Shown: in pieces, positions 22,985-34,367 of the stretch | Numbering within the stretch: position 1 is the stretch's first letter | Layout: each line of letters starts with the position of its first letter | Made by a program: the position numbers and the translations under genes | NCBI GenBank assembly: GCA_002270565.1 | Contig: NQMI01000034.1 | Span: forward strand, 209,681-273,680 | Source: Stenocarpella maydis | Taxonomy: Eukaryota; Ascomycota; Sordariomycetes; Diaporthales; Diaporthaceae | DNA length: 64,000 bases | Direction of reading: 5' to 3' | The notes under the pieces: generated by a model | What the model was told of the DNA's origin: nothing | What the model saw: the letters and a program-made list of their open reading frames with translations, nothing else | Database searches by the model: none

Positions 22985-24583
22985 GTGGGTGCTTGACGCC
23001 TGTGAAGATATAGGGCGAGATGACGAGCCCGGGAGGCCCATGTTTACACACGTCGTAACGGCCTGTGACGAACTAGAACGAGTGAAGATGGGAGGTGCCA
23101 GTGAAGTGTTAGAAATATTTGTTGCTGGGTTCGCATGTCACGAGGAGGATATATTCGTGACGATGATGTCGTATGGCGTTGTCCTTGTGGCGCTGGTTTT
23201 GTTTTGGGTCAGGCTGGTCGACGTGTATTACTAGTTGGGTGTCATGTGTGTATTATCAGCTCAATAATCTGTGTAATAAGACTGTTTCGAAAGTTCAAGT
23301 CATTGTTCCCTCCCAGTCATAGACTTGAGACGTAACCATGCCGTGTTGAGGGGCAGGATAAATAGCCGCCTCGTTTCCGGCCTCTATCAGTCGGCCCTGG
23401 AGCTTCTTTATCACTAGTGCTAAGCTATCAAATAAGTAACAATCGGAAGAAAGAGGCATCGGACTTGAGAAGAACGGAGAAGCACAGCCAAAGGCACAAA
23501 TCGCACCCTGCCAGTGCCCAGACGAGCACGCAAGTATACCAGCTCCAAAGCCGCCAACCCCTGAGCCCCGAACTCCCAGACCACCAGCTCCCGAGCCCCA
23601 GAAGTACTTGTGGCACAAGTATCCAGACACAGCTCTGGACCCCGAATGCTTAAAGGCTTGCGACTGCAGCCTGCACAGTAATTGGCTGGCCCTCGTGAAC
23701 ACCGCTTCTGCTGCTTTCTCCCAGTATTGACCATCCAGCCCATATCCCATCCCTTCTCCCATCCTCTTACCACGCACACTTTTCCCTTCCATTGAATCAG
23801 CACTCACCTTCTCAGTTTCAAGAAGAGCAGTATTGAATTAGAGAAACTCGGCTGACTTGTCTTGTGTCATACAGCACGTGAACCAACCCTGCGTCAACCC
23901 GGCACTCCTCTGCGACTTGGTGCAGGGACAACGGGTGCCATTCTGGTGGAAAGGGTCTCTTGAGGAGAGGAGACAAGGCCAGGAGGAAGGACAACGGGTA
24001 TGGGTCCCATCGACACAGGGATGATGGGTTTGAATTCTCGGGCTTTCTGTTCACTGGAATGTCGGGTGGATATTTTCGGTAGGGAGAAAGGGCAATTGTG
24101 CAGGTAGATAGATGCTCAGAATAACAATGATTAAACTGACCACAACCATTTCAATCAAGGCCCGTGTGAAGAGTGCTTCCACAGACTCTTTGAACGGAGC
24201 CTAGCTTCTATGTGAGACCACCACTTTGGGCGAGGGTCTTGGACCAAGCTCCGCTTGAGCTCTCAATGCGGCCCATGGCTCCTGAAGATCAAACTCTTAG
24301 ACTGGTTCTACGTACGTATTGCCTTCGGTGAAGCGAGCATCTCGCATTTCAATTGAATGCTAGTACCTCAGTGTTTAGAACGATATGTTCTTTGAGAATT
24401 CAATGGCTTGTCCATGAAGGATGGCCAAGAACCGAGACATGATTCATTATAGATCAACATCGACGAAAAGAAGTCAGCCGTATGTAGCCTCACGTGAAAA
24501 GTAACGGCCAAAAAAAAAAAAAAAAAAAGGCCAAAACAATCGCAATCGTGAGCAATGCATTCCTGTCCGCCGCATGGTTCCAT
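22985..24583. other. intergenic, convergent 3' flanks
   Basis: This 1.6-kb stretch separates the ends of two convergent genes. The open frames here have no recognisable content. A 19-nt poly-A tract at 24510-24528 is the only simple-sequence feature. Confidence 0.5.
24506..24536. repeat. 19-nt poly-A tract flanked by GGCC direct repeats
   Basis: GGCC, 19 A, GGCC and AAAA occur in series. On the coding strand of the neighbouring acyltransferase this is a poly-T tract about 55 bp past its stop codon. Confidence 0.9.
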
Positions 24584-26356
24584 TCAAAATTTTGCTTTGC
24601 CAGTCTGACCCTCCAATATAGTCTCCATCTTCTCCTTCCACACCTGAGCCCACGCCGAGTCAATCGCACAAGAGTCATAGCTGACGTTAGCGACGACAGA
24701 GTCATCACTGCCCCATATCCCAACCAGGAACTCGCCGTCCCTGGGCCTCACGTTCTGCGCCGTGCTCCTAATGTCGGCTATCAGCGCGTCCTCCTCGCCG
24801 TCCAGGGACTTGCTCAGATCGATCTGACCGGGTATCACCCCTGGGTCTGACCTGCCCACCGAACTGACACCGCAGGTTGCCAGGTTTGGGTTGGCTTGTT
24901 TCGGGAGGGTCTTCTCATATGGGAATTCCTTGCGGAGGTGGTCGGGAAGTTTGTTGTTTGCGCGCTCGATCACCTCTAGATAATTCATTGGGATGACCCG
25001 CCCAGCCCCCCTGGGCCCCATGTACTCGAGCATGTCCACGGCCTTATCATTCCGGGGTCGTTTCTGGTACCTTGCTAGTTGCCTCTGGGCAGACCGGACC
25101 AACAGCCTAATTCGCCCATCAAGGTCGAGGTCAGAAGACAGGAACGGCAGAACGACGCCGTCTGAGAATGCGAGCATCAGGCTGTCGGGCTTCGCGGTGT
25201 GGTTGAAGAAGGGGCGCGGGTTGATTGGAAATGATCCGATGAAAGGACGACGCTCGTGGAGGGGCACGTCGGGGAAGCGTTTCTCGTAGATCTCCATCAT
25301 CACGATGCCCGCCAGGACGAAGCTGCCGGCCCCGATGCTGCATCCGACCTGTCGGCAGGCGCGGTGCAGCCTGCGGGCCCCGTCCCTACCGATGTGGGCC
25401 CCCACGGTCCCGGCGTTCAACGGGGGCACCTTGCTGTAGTCCAGGACCTTGTCAAATGTCCTGATGTCTGGTACGGCGGGTCTGATTGGCGCATCTGGGT
25501 AGCGAAGCGGATTCTGTACCGCGGGTGGCAGCGGCTTCTGGACGTGGCGGAGCACAAGGGTGATGACCCAGAACCACCGCTGCCGTGCGTGAGAACCGGA
25601 GACTGGCTGGTAGAGGTCCTCCTGCGAGGGTGGGAGCCGCTCATGCAGGGTCGAGATGAGGGACGGGACCGCGGACTGGAGCTCAGCGGTCTTCCTGTTG
25701 AGGAGCTGTTTGAAGTCGCTGGTCCAGTTCGCATTGGTGAGGCCGTCGGAGATCTGGTGGGCGATGACAAACAAGAAGCGGAGTGAACAAGTGGATGGCC
25801 CGGACCTCTCAAGGGGCAGCACCATGACCTTGACGAGTGACTTTCTTGGGTCGAAGGCCCTGGCCACGTTCTGAGAGTGGAAATAGAGTTGCGTGGCGTC
25901 TACTGACGAGTAGTGGTCGTCCAGAAAGACGACCGGGTCTTGCGCCGAGTCGATGGCGTGCTCATAGCCTGCTGGACGTGCCATGCAGAAGAAGCGATCA
26001 CTCTTCTGCACATCATCGTTTTCCATATAACCTGCCGGTCCTGTTGAGGTGGCGCACAGCAGGGCATGCCTGAGCCGCAGGTTGGTCCATGCTAGGAGTA
26101 TGTGATGCCTTAACTGTGCTTTTGACTTTGTTGTCTTGATCTCGAACGACATGGCCAGGTTGATGTCGGCTCTTCCCTCGTGGTAGGTACCGTCGTTGTC
26201 AAAGCCTTTCTCCACGACGCCTAGTGGTCTATAAAAGACAGTGGCGCCGTGGTGCTGAGCTTCTCGCCATCTGTGGTACCCCGTGGCATATGGCCGAAGC
26301 CATTCCATTGTCTGATGGTGTTGAGCATGAGTGCCTCCAGCTGGTTTGGACGGCAT
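24584..26356 (-). CDS. Tri3-like acyltransferase (condensation-domain superfamily)
   Basis: A single open frame encodes 590 aa from the ATG at 26356. The frame stays open 26 codons further upstream, to 26434, but that stretch does not look conserved. The N-terminal GRADINL segment, the motif LLAWTNLRLRH and the catalytic HxxxDG motif (HQISDG, His200 and Asp204) fit the fungal trichothecene 15-O-acetyltransferase Tri3 group, whose members transfer an acyl group from acyl-CoA to a hydroxylated product. The C-terminal part includes YMGPRGAGRVIP and VGIWGSDDSVVANVSYD. No trichothecene or other cluster gene is adjacent; the neighbour is the NAD-biosynthesis gene, in head-to-head orientation. The substrate cannot be inferred. 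It could also be a general fungal acyltransferase of this superfamily that does not take part in toxin synthesis. Confidence 0.75.
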   Translation of the reverse strand: MPSKPAGGTHAQHHQTMEWLRPYATGYHRWREAQHHGATVFYRPLGVVEKGFDNDGTYHEGRADINLAMSFEIKTTKSKAQLRHHILLAWTNLRLRHALLCATSTGPAGYMENDDVQKSDRFFCMARPAGYEHAIDSAQDPVVFLDDHYSSVDATQLYFHSQNVARAFDPRKSLVKVMVLPLERSGPSTCSLRFLFVIAHQISDGLTNANWTSDFKQLLNRKTAELQSAVPSLISTLHERLPPSQEDLYQPVSGSHARQRWFWVITLVLRHVQKPLPPAVQNPLRYPDAPIRPAVPDIRTFDKVLDYSKVPPLNAGTVGAHIGRDGARRLHRACRQVGCSIGAGSFVLAGIVMMEIYEKRFPDVPLHERRPFIGSFPINPRPFFNHTAKPDSLMLAFSDGVVLPFLSSDLDLDGRIRLLVRSAQRQLARYQKRPRNDKAVDMLEYMGPRGAGRVIPMNYLEVIERANNKLPDHLRKEFPYEKTLPKQANPNLATCGVSSVGRSDPGVIPGQIDLSKSLDGEEDALIADIRSTAQNVRPRDGEFLVGIWGSDDSVVANVSYDSCAIDSAWAQVWKEKMETILEGQTGKAKF

Positions 26357-27414
26357 CCTCAAGTTGTTGGTTGTGCACCAGAAGCGCACAATGCAGAGTC
26401 CGTGAGAGACACACGAGAGAGGGCTGGTCCCCACTTGGCTGTGGCCTTGATAATAAGCGGGACCAATGGCAGGGGGTCGTAAGTTCTTGGAGGACTCTCT
26501 CTGCGTCTCTGATCAATTGGCCGGTTCAAACAATCCAACGTCTGCTGGACACTATTATGGCCGTCACCTTTTGAGGACAAGGGGTATCAGACAAAGCCAA
26601 AACATTCTTCTGGAAGCATTTATTAGTTGTGCAAGTGACCCTCGTCAGGCAGGCATAGTGAGGTTGATATTTGTACGGATGTATCAAGGTAGTACTTGGT
26701 CAGGCCTTGGTAGTTTCTGACTTTGAACTTGCAAGAGAGCAAAGAGGTTCCAGGCGTACAATTGGCGTAGGCAACGAATTGGGCTGGAGGCCGATGGTGA
26801 AATAAATCGCGAATTATTTGAATAGCTGGGTGGAAGAGGTGGTGGCATTACTGTGTACAGAAACGGGCCAGACAGGGGTAAAAAGATAGCTAGGTACATT
26901 GCAAACCAGGCTTAACAGCAGAGGCGGTCTTCAGCCCGTCTCAGCTGCGGGCCAGCCGTGCAGGCAGGCTCCGATAAGATAAGACCGGCCCACAGCTCCC
27001 CGCCAGTGATCCCCTCGTGGGGTTGCGGCTTGGCTGTCGGCACCTCGGTCGCATGAGGTGTGCTTTGTTGGGAGGATGAGGGAACCACCAAGACAATTCT
27101 CAAAGTTTGATCTGGGATTTGGGATTTGGGACTTGGGATTTGTCATATTGGCCCTGACTGTCTGGGCGCTACGACCAACGCCTGCCTGCCTGCCTTTTCC
27201 CAGTGGGTCAACCTCATCAATAGCCGCCCGCGTCCTGGAGTCCCCTCGCCTGGGTTGCCGTTCTCGCCACTCCTGCGACCAACAGGTGCCCACAGCTGCT
27301 GCGACTTAGACGAGGCTGCGAAGCTGTCCTGCAGGAGCCAGGGTCCACGCGCGAATCACACCGAATACGCCCCCAAGGATCCCTCCGAGTCGTCCCCCCT
27401 CCTCACAAGTCAAC
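26357..27414. promoter_or_regulatory. divergent promoter region acyltransferase / QPRT
   Basis: About 1.06 kb lies between head-to-head genes. It contains a short imperfect TGGGATT-type tandem repeat at 27111-27144. No other gene is supported. Confidence 0.45.
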
Positions 27415-28407
27415 ATGCGCGACATGGCCCTGGACCACGGCTCGCTCGAGCACCTGCTCCCCTCGCACTGGAAGACCCAGGTGACCGCCTGGCTGGCCGA
27501 GGACACGCCCTCCTTCGACTACGGCGGCTTCGTCGTCGGCGATGTCCCGCGGACCGCCACCCTATGGGGCAAGTCGGGCGGCATCCTGGCCGGGGTTCCC
27601 TTCGTCAACGAGGTCTTTGCCCAGACGGGCTGCGCCGTCGAGTGGCACGCCACCGAGGGCCAGCACATCGAGCGCAACAAGGACGGCAGCGGCATCAAGA
27701 TGAGGGTCGCCACCGTCACCGGCCCCGCGCGCGCCATCCTGCTGGGCGAGCGCGTCGCCCTCAACATCCTCGCCCGCTGCAGCGGCGTCGCCTCCATGTC
27801 GCGCGGCTTCCTCGTCAACCTGCGGTCCGCCGGCTACCGCGGCACCCTGGCCGGCACGCGCAAGACCACGCCCGGCTTCCGCCTCGTCGAGAAGTACGGC
27901 ATGCTGGTCGGCGGCGCCGACGGCCACCGGACGGACCTGAGCTCCATGATCATGCTCAAGGACAACCACGTCTGGAGCAGGGGCAGCATCCGGGACGCCG
28001 TCAAGGCCGCCAAGAGCGCCGGCGGCTTCTCGCTGAAGGTCGAGGTCGAGGTGCAGAGCGAGGCCGAGGCCGACGAGGCCATCGATGCCGGCGCCGACAT
28101 TGTCATGCTGGACAACTTCTCCGGCGAGGGCGTCAAGGCCGCGGCCAAGAGCCTGAAGCAGCGCTGGGCTGGCAAGAGGTATTTCTTGGTTGAGGTGTCG
28201 GGCGGTCTGACCCTGGACAATGCTGAGGAATACGTGACCAATGGTGAGTTGTGCCCCCATCCTGCACCCGTCGACGGCTCATGCCTGGGTAGGCCGTGCT
28301 GGTGAGTGGTGCTGATGGGCTGTGATGCAGATGTCGATATCTTGTCGACGAGTGCGATCCATCAGGGAGTCCCGCACGTTGACTTCTCACTCAAGATCAA
28401 CCATTGA
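27415..28407 (+). CDS. bna6: nicotinate-nucleotide pyrophosphorylase (quinolinate phosphoribosyltransferase)
   Basis: Converts quinolinate and PRPP to nicotinate mononucleotide, CO2 and pyrophosphate, the last kynurenine-route step into NAD synthesis. Two exons, 27415-28243 and 28331-28407, give 301 aa; the intron has a GTGAGT donor and CAG acceptor. Family hallmarks are visible: the [16 protein letters not shown] segment, [14 protein letters not shown] at about residue 150, [20 protein letters not shown], the VEVEV strand, the DIVMLDN motif, and [10 protein letters not shown] near the end. Exon 2 encodes the conserved finish [18 protein letters not shown]. Length is normal for the family. 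The start at 27415 is the first ATG of the frame; a second ATG three codons later (27424) is an alternative. No targeting peptide is apparent, fitting a cytosolic enzyme. Confidence 0.95.
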
Positions 28408-29276
28408 TGTTTCTGAACACCGCCGGGTCTTGATCCAAGTAATGGAGATGAGGTGACTAGGCAAGATGATGCACAGCTGGGTGGCTCTGCCGAGGAACCG
28501 GTGATTGAAGCTACAGCCAGCTTGGCTGCCGTGATACTCTCACAGTTACGGCGCAGACACCCAAGTAATACGTTGCATGTAGGGCACTGCTGCCTGCTTG
28601 GCTCACATAGAATATCATGGTCTGTACTCAGCTTAGGAGTTCTAGGGTCCTTGCATCGCTGTTGGGTCTAGTTACGCATCATACGAGTCGCCGATTCTAA
28701 GAGCTTTGCGTCTGAAGGATATTTCATGTATTTCGCAATCGTCTTCTATCACCTATCTGCCGTATCGCATGCCCAGGACCCAATGGTCTCGCTGGGGTCG
28801 CGCACTTGGATGCCACCATCCAAGAAGCTTCACTGTCCCATCGAACAGCAGTCAGCTGATAGGCTACCACTCACAACGTCAATCATTATTTTTTAACCCC
28901 TGTTCGTCCACTCTTCTGCGTCTTTCATTTTGCTTTCATCTTTTTTCTCCCCCTCGTATTATCAAATTGCGGAATTAGAGTACTACAACCCTGGGGTGGA
29001 AGCTGGGTATCATATTCGCACAACGCCTCCTCTTGCCATCTGATGGACCGAACAATGCTGGCATGGCTGCAACCAGACAGAGATGCGCCGCAGTATGCAC
29101 CGCAATGCGCACCGGAAATGAGAAGACATGCCGCTTAATGGTATATCCGATGCCAAAACTCCTCGCAAAAACCAAGATAGCAAAAATTGGAGGATGGGTA
29201 AACGCATAATCGAAGGGTCATCTACTAATGGGACGCCACTGCGGTGGCTGCTGGGTGCAGTCTTGAGACCTTGGGA
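28408..29276. other. intergenic between convergent genes
   Basis: This stretch of 869 bp contains the 3' flanks of QPRT and of the zinc-finger gene. No gene, RNA or repeat is seen. Confidence 0.5.
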
Positions 29277-32200
29277 TCAGATGCTGACGCCTTCGAGGCG
29301 GAGAACCCTGGAAGAGTCGCCAAGGAAGCGGCGGCGGAACTCGACAATCCCTTGAGCGATGGTCTTGAAGTCTCGGATCTTGGACTTCTGGAAGGACGCA
29401 ACCAACTCTCTAAGCCCGTTGTTGAACATTTTCTTCTGGTCTCCCGCAAGGTCGTCTGAGCTGCCGAGCTCCAGAATAATCTTATCATCTGGCAGGATAA
29501 GGAGTCGCAGTCAGCTTTTGAGGGGTAGGCCGGCGTGCGTGTCACTACAGTTAGCAGTCTTGCCACGGGGGAGGCTTGACTCACCCGGAGCAATCATGTG
29601 CGAAAAATGCTGGAACTGACAGGCGTTTCCTCTGGGGCAGTCTCGCCCCTCCAATTCATCGGGACATATCTCCCTCTTTGGGTCAATTCTATTACTGTAC
29701 GTCAATGATCCGAGACCGCCTGTAACGCTCTCACTGTATCTGGGATGGAATCGGAAAGCACGATAATATCGCAAAGGGCTCTCGTAGTCGGTGAAGGAGG
29801 TTTGCGGGGCTGGTAGAGACTCGTGCGCACGCTTTCGATCAATTAGATAAATGCCGTCAGTAGAGCGGGGAAACGATGTATACTTCTCTAGATATGTCTG
29901 CGGTACGCGCTGAAGGGTTTTCGAAAAAGTCCGCGTGGGCTTCGATTGTCGGGTCGTCGTTTGGTTTCGTGGCAGTCGAAATCTGGCTTGGCATGGTCAA
30001 CGGCGGACCGGAGTCTTGAGACACGCCACTTGGGGTGTCCGCTTTACCGACATGCTCGGCGGGAGCAGGGCTGAAGGGAGGTGAGTCATTTATGCTGCTG
30101 TTATTGCCAGCGGCATCCAAAGGTTCGTAGCCCTCGGGCTCGTTGCTGTCTGAAGAAGTTACCGCATGCTCCTCAGTCGGCGCAGAAGTTGCGATGGCGG
30201 CTAAGACTTCCGCTGGCTGGCTAGCCGGGAGATGAGAATCATCTCCGGTGGGACCGGATTCTTCGGTGGACGCCGGATTGCTCTCCGTCCCGGCAACGGC
30301 AGCTGGTGCTGAAGTCAGCGCTGCGGACGTAGGAGGCTCTACCTCCGAGTCTGAGTCCCCGGGCATGGACTCAAGGTCCATGGGCGCCAACTGCAAAGGC
30401 CCGTCATGAGCAGCCTGCTCCGGCCCATTCTGATCCGGATCGCCGCTGGGTGGGGCATGTTTGTCTGTAGGCATAGTTTCCGAAACATGATCTCCATCGG
30501 AACCAGGATCGAGCTCATCTATATCCTCGTCCACAGCCTCTTCCTCCATTTGCTGTTGCTGAGCCAGCTCGGCATCGATTTCGGCTTGCAGCCGCCTCCT
30601 TTCCTCTTCCACGCGCTTCATTTGAGCAAGTTTATCCTGTAGTTTGGTTGAAATTCGAGGAGACTGAGCACTTCTCTCCCTTACCCGACGCTCAACTTGA
30701 GGGGGCCCACTGGGGGGCGACAAGATCTGGGCTTTTGCGGTCTTGGCTGCCTCGGCTTCCTGTAGAAGCTGAGCGGATGGGCCGCTCTTGTCGTCCACAT
30801 CGCCAGCAGATACTACGCGTTGTGCCACGGGCCTCGCTGTTTGCTCTGTGGGGGTTGCGGCACCAGCGCTGGGCGACTGAGGCGTGGAAGAACCGGTGCT
30901 GGGCTTGGCTTTTGCGCGAGCCTCTGCCTCCTGGATCTTCCTCTTGTAGTCCGCGATTGCTTTCTCCATAGCTTTCAGGTCGACAGTGGCGGCTTTGCCA
31001 CCTGGTGTCCCCGGCGTGGGACTGGACACGTTTCGTGGCGGACCAGTATTTGTGAGCGGAGGGTAGTCGCGGATCGAGGGCCCTCGCCGAGGAAGATTGA
31101 AGGTTTGCTGTGTCGGTGCAGGAGAGTCCTCGGTAGTCGATTCCACTTCCATATCGATATCATCGTCATCCTCATCTTCATCGTCGCTAACACTGATGAC
31201 CAGTGACGAGGCCTGCCGGCTGGGGAGAAAGGGCCGCTTCGCAGTTTTTGTAGGGTAATCCACAAAATCGGCTGCTACAGGGCGCTTTCGCTGATTGATC
31301 GGTTTGTTTGGCAGTCCAGGTGGGGCTGGGCTCTGAAGTCCGGAATTTTGTTGCGTCGTTGGTTTCCGCGAATGCTCTTGAGGGGTAGATGGTGCAGGCG
31401 ATAAGCCAGTCTGGCCAGTAGGGTTGGGGGGAGCAGATGTCTGCGCTGCTGTTGTTGGTCCTGGCGTTAGAAGCATTGCAGAGGGTGTAGCATCGTCCTT
31501 CGGCACGCTGGGCAGACTATGCTTCTGACTGGCTTGCTGAGTCTTAGCCTCTCTTGCCTTGCGCAAGGCCTCCATCTTCTGCTGCAGAAGAAGAGTCTTC
31601 TGCGCCTGAGTTGTTGGCTTCGTTGCGGGTGTCGCCGAAGGCGTTGAAGCACCAGTTGACGAAGTTGGCGACGGAGCCTTCGGTCCCGTGGAGGCTTCCG
31701 CCGCGGCCTTTGCTTTCTTCTCAGCCAGAAGTCGGGCGATCTTGTCTTTGCGCTGCTCTTGCTTCTTTGCCATGGCGTCTGCTTGAGAAGGCTTCTCAGG
31801 CTTCGGGTCTTGATCCTGTGTTTTGTGCTCCGGTATTTCAGGAGACTTCCCATATGATGCGGAGTCGGTAGTCGTAGGGGCCAAATTCAGTTGGATGAAG
31901 AGGTCTTTGACCACGTTCTCGTCAAAGCCCTCATCAAGATATGTCTGATATTTGACTCCATGAGGCAGCAGTCGGAGAATCGCCTTCTTGGCTTCATTTT
32001 GAGCTTCGGCCAGGGTCCTAGAAGCCCGCAAAGCAATTGCAGTCGCACCTGGGCCTGTCTGACCAATGGTACCATTGTTGGCTTGGCTTTCGGAAATGAT
32101 TACGGCCTTCTCTTGTACACTTGGGGAACTGCCAGCCGAGGAGATGCCGGTAGAACCATTACCAGTGGAGTTGTTCTGTACCTGAGAGGGTTCTGCACTG

Positions 32201-33103
32201 GGTCAGTAGTGCATTGTATTCCTACCCATTTCCTGGCAACGTACCTCGAGAGCCGTCTGTCCCGCCTTGTGGCTTCGGTTCTTCCTGTTCAATCTCTCTG
32301 GGCGACAAGTACGGAGAATAAGACCGTGAGCGTTCGCGCTCTGTGCGCATTGGTTCTTGCTCCTTCGGAATCTCTCCGCCATAGGTCTTGCCTGGAGCAG
32401 TTTTAGGATTACCATCCGAGGCAGGCACGTCGTCCATTTCGGTATCATAGAAATTTGCAGCTTGGTCTGTACTGCTCGCAGCACGGTCCTCAGAAGACAA
32501 CGGCGATACAGTCTTGGCCTTTGGCGGCACGACGGGCTGGTCATAGACGTCCTCATATAGGTCGTCGAACTCGCCATCGCTTATCTCGCCCTCGTCCTGA
32601 GACTCGACCTCTTTCGGCGGCTGCCTCGACTGTTCCTTCAACAGCTCCTGCTGTGGATGGATTTTGGTCTGTGGGCGCGCAGGGTCCGGTGCGGACTGCG
32701 ACTTCGGTTGTGGCTCTGGTGGTGCCGGCAGGCAGGCTTGAGAATTCGGCTGGGATGGCGGAGCCGGTGGTACAGGGACAAAATTCGAGGGACTGTACGC
32801 AGGGTAAGCGGCTGGCGTGGCGGATGTCGTATATCGCGTCGGATCCCACTGTCCACCGAATGGGACCGGGAACTGGGGGGCGGTGAAGGGCGCGCCGAGG
32901 CCGGGGATGTTGTTCGCATTGTAGTCGTAGGCAGACTGAGCTGCAGTGTAGTAGTTTGGAATGGCAGGCGGGGGCTGCTGTTGGGGAGGAGGTTGTGCGC
33001 CATACCCAGGAGCAGGGTAGGCGCCGTAGGGTTGTTGGTAAAGGTATTGTTGTTGGGGTGGCTGCTGGCCCTGGAAGCCATAGCCGTATTGATAGTTCGA
33101 CAT
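29277..33103 (-). CDS. zf-C3H1 domain protein, Red1/ZFC3H1-like (putative nuclear RNA surveillance factor)
   Basis: Four exons on the minus strand, 33103-32245, 32192-29884, 29831-29585 and 29488-29277, give about 1208 aa with all phases consistent. The N-terminal 120 residues are Gln/Pro/Tyr-rich and of low complexity; the middle is long, charged and disordered, with a short coiled coil near residues 760-800 (LAQMKRVEEERRRLQAEID). Near the C-terminus lies a CX8CX5CX3H zinc finger (CPDELEGRDCPRGNACQFQH) preceded by YYRAFRFHPRY and followed by a helical tail ending RRRFLGDSSRVLRLEGVSI. This arrangement fits the zf-C3H1 family, whose best-known members (fission yeast Red1, human ZFC3H1) link the nuclear exosome to unwanted RNA through Mtr4-type helicases. 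The function here is inferred from that domain only. The 52-nt intron between exons 2 and 3 (GTATAC donor) is the least certain join. Confidence 0.8.
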
Positions 33104-34367
33104 ATTGGCGTTCTTGACGCGCTCGCTTGAAGTGGTCAGGAGAGACGTGCCAATATGGACAGACTTGGGCGCGCGAAGATGATCAACGGGGTGTGGTGAG
33201 CTCTTCGACAACGCGCATCATCTGGCAGCAAAACTGTCGTAAGGAGAAGGGTGAAAAGCGTCTGCCGCAGGATTCTGAAGGCACAACAGAAACTTGACGC
33301 GCGACATGTGACGTGTGCCTACCAACGTGCTTTTATGAACCTGTTGGGGGTGGCGGCGGAAGATTGCAACTCTGGTGGCGATACGGTCATGGACCGACGA
33401 CGACCAGGAGCTTGGTCCTTTGGCCGTTAGGTTCTCCTGGATGGACAAGATGGTCCCGAGAGCGGCTGCTTGGATTGTGCAGCCGGCCGCTTTGGCTTTG
33501 CGCACGCCTTCTCTGGACCCGAGTTTAGACCCGAGTAGAAGGTTGGGCAGACAAAGAGCGCAGGCAGTGGTGTGCTGTTGTTTATCCTCCAGTCAGTGTT
33601 CCTTGGCCTGGAACGTCGAGAAGAAAATTGATCTGGTTTTTGTCACCGAGCCGTTTTTGGCTCAACTGCCAACGGGTGAAGGCGCTTGGACCACCCATTA
33701 CATGGAGCTGGCACGGGCCTCCTGGAGAGTCCTATAGTGTATGGCTAGCGTAGGTCGCCCACCCTGCCGTAGGCAAGTTCACTTGAACTAGTGTCAGGTG
33801 TTGGATGAGCGTGAGCCGCTCGACTGGGCAAGGCCGATGATGGGATTTGCAGGGATCTGCAGTTGCCCCTGGCGTCATTGTTTACTTTGGTGCAGAAGGA
33901 GCAGCAATTGGAAGGCTGGGGAGTGGGAGTGGGAGTGGGACCTGAACATTTGGGCCGCTGCACACCCTCCCCAACTGCATCTGCCAACATCGTGACCGAC
34001 AATTTCACCAGCAATTCAATTCGCAACCTGCGATACCGACTGGATTGCTGCCATAATTCCTCATCGTCTTGAACATGAGATTGGAGGCAAAGCTCAGGAG
34101 TTTCCGCTCGTGATACCCGGCTCTTCTTTGCTTCTGTGTTGGGTCCTGCACGCGCGTGCCGCTCTGCTTTGCACCCTTCTCACGCGATCGCAACCGCGTT
34201 TCGAGATTTAATCCGTCTTGATGTTTACATGACTTTCTTGAATCTTTCTCGATACCCATAACTATACCCCTCCCTACCCTTTCCTATACCGATACCCACG
34301 CGTGGAGCCCCGTCACCGACATCAGCCACACTGCCTGGCATCACGGCACCACCAAGGCAAATGCAAG
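33104..34367. promoter_or_regulatory. divergent promoter region zf-C3H1 gene / myosin II
   Basis: About 1.26 kb lies between head-to-head genes. It holds a short GAGTGG hexamer repeat at 33921-33940. Open frames inside lack any family signal. The myosin leader contains an out-of-frame upstream ATG at 34361. Confidence 0.5.

Noticed and set aside
23295..23807. 170-aa minus-strand frame downstream of the STAND gene
   Set aside because: Gly/Leu/Cys-biased, with no recognisable motif, in a 3' intergenic stretch.
27126..28193. 355-aa plus-strand frame over QPRT
   Set aside because: Arg-rich wrong-frame reading of the QPRT exon, with no domain.
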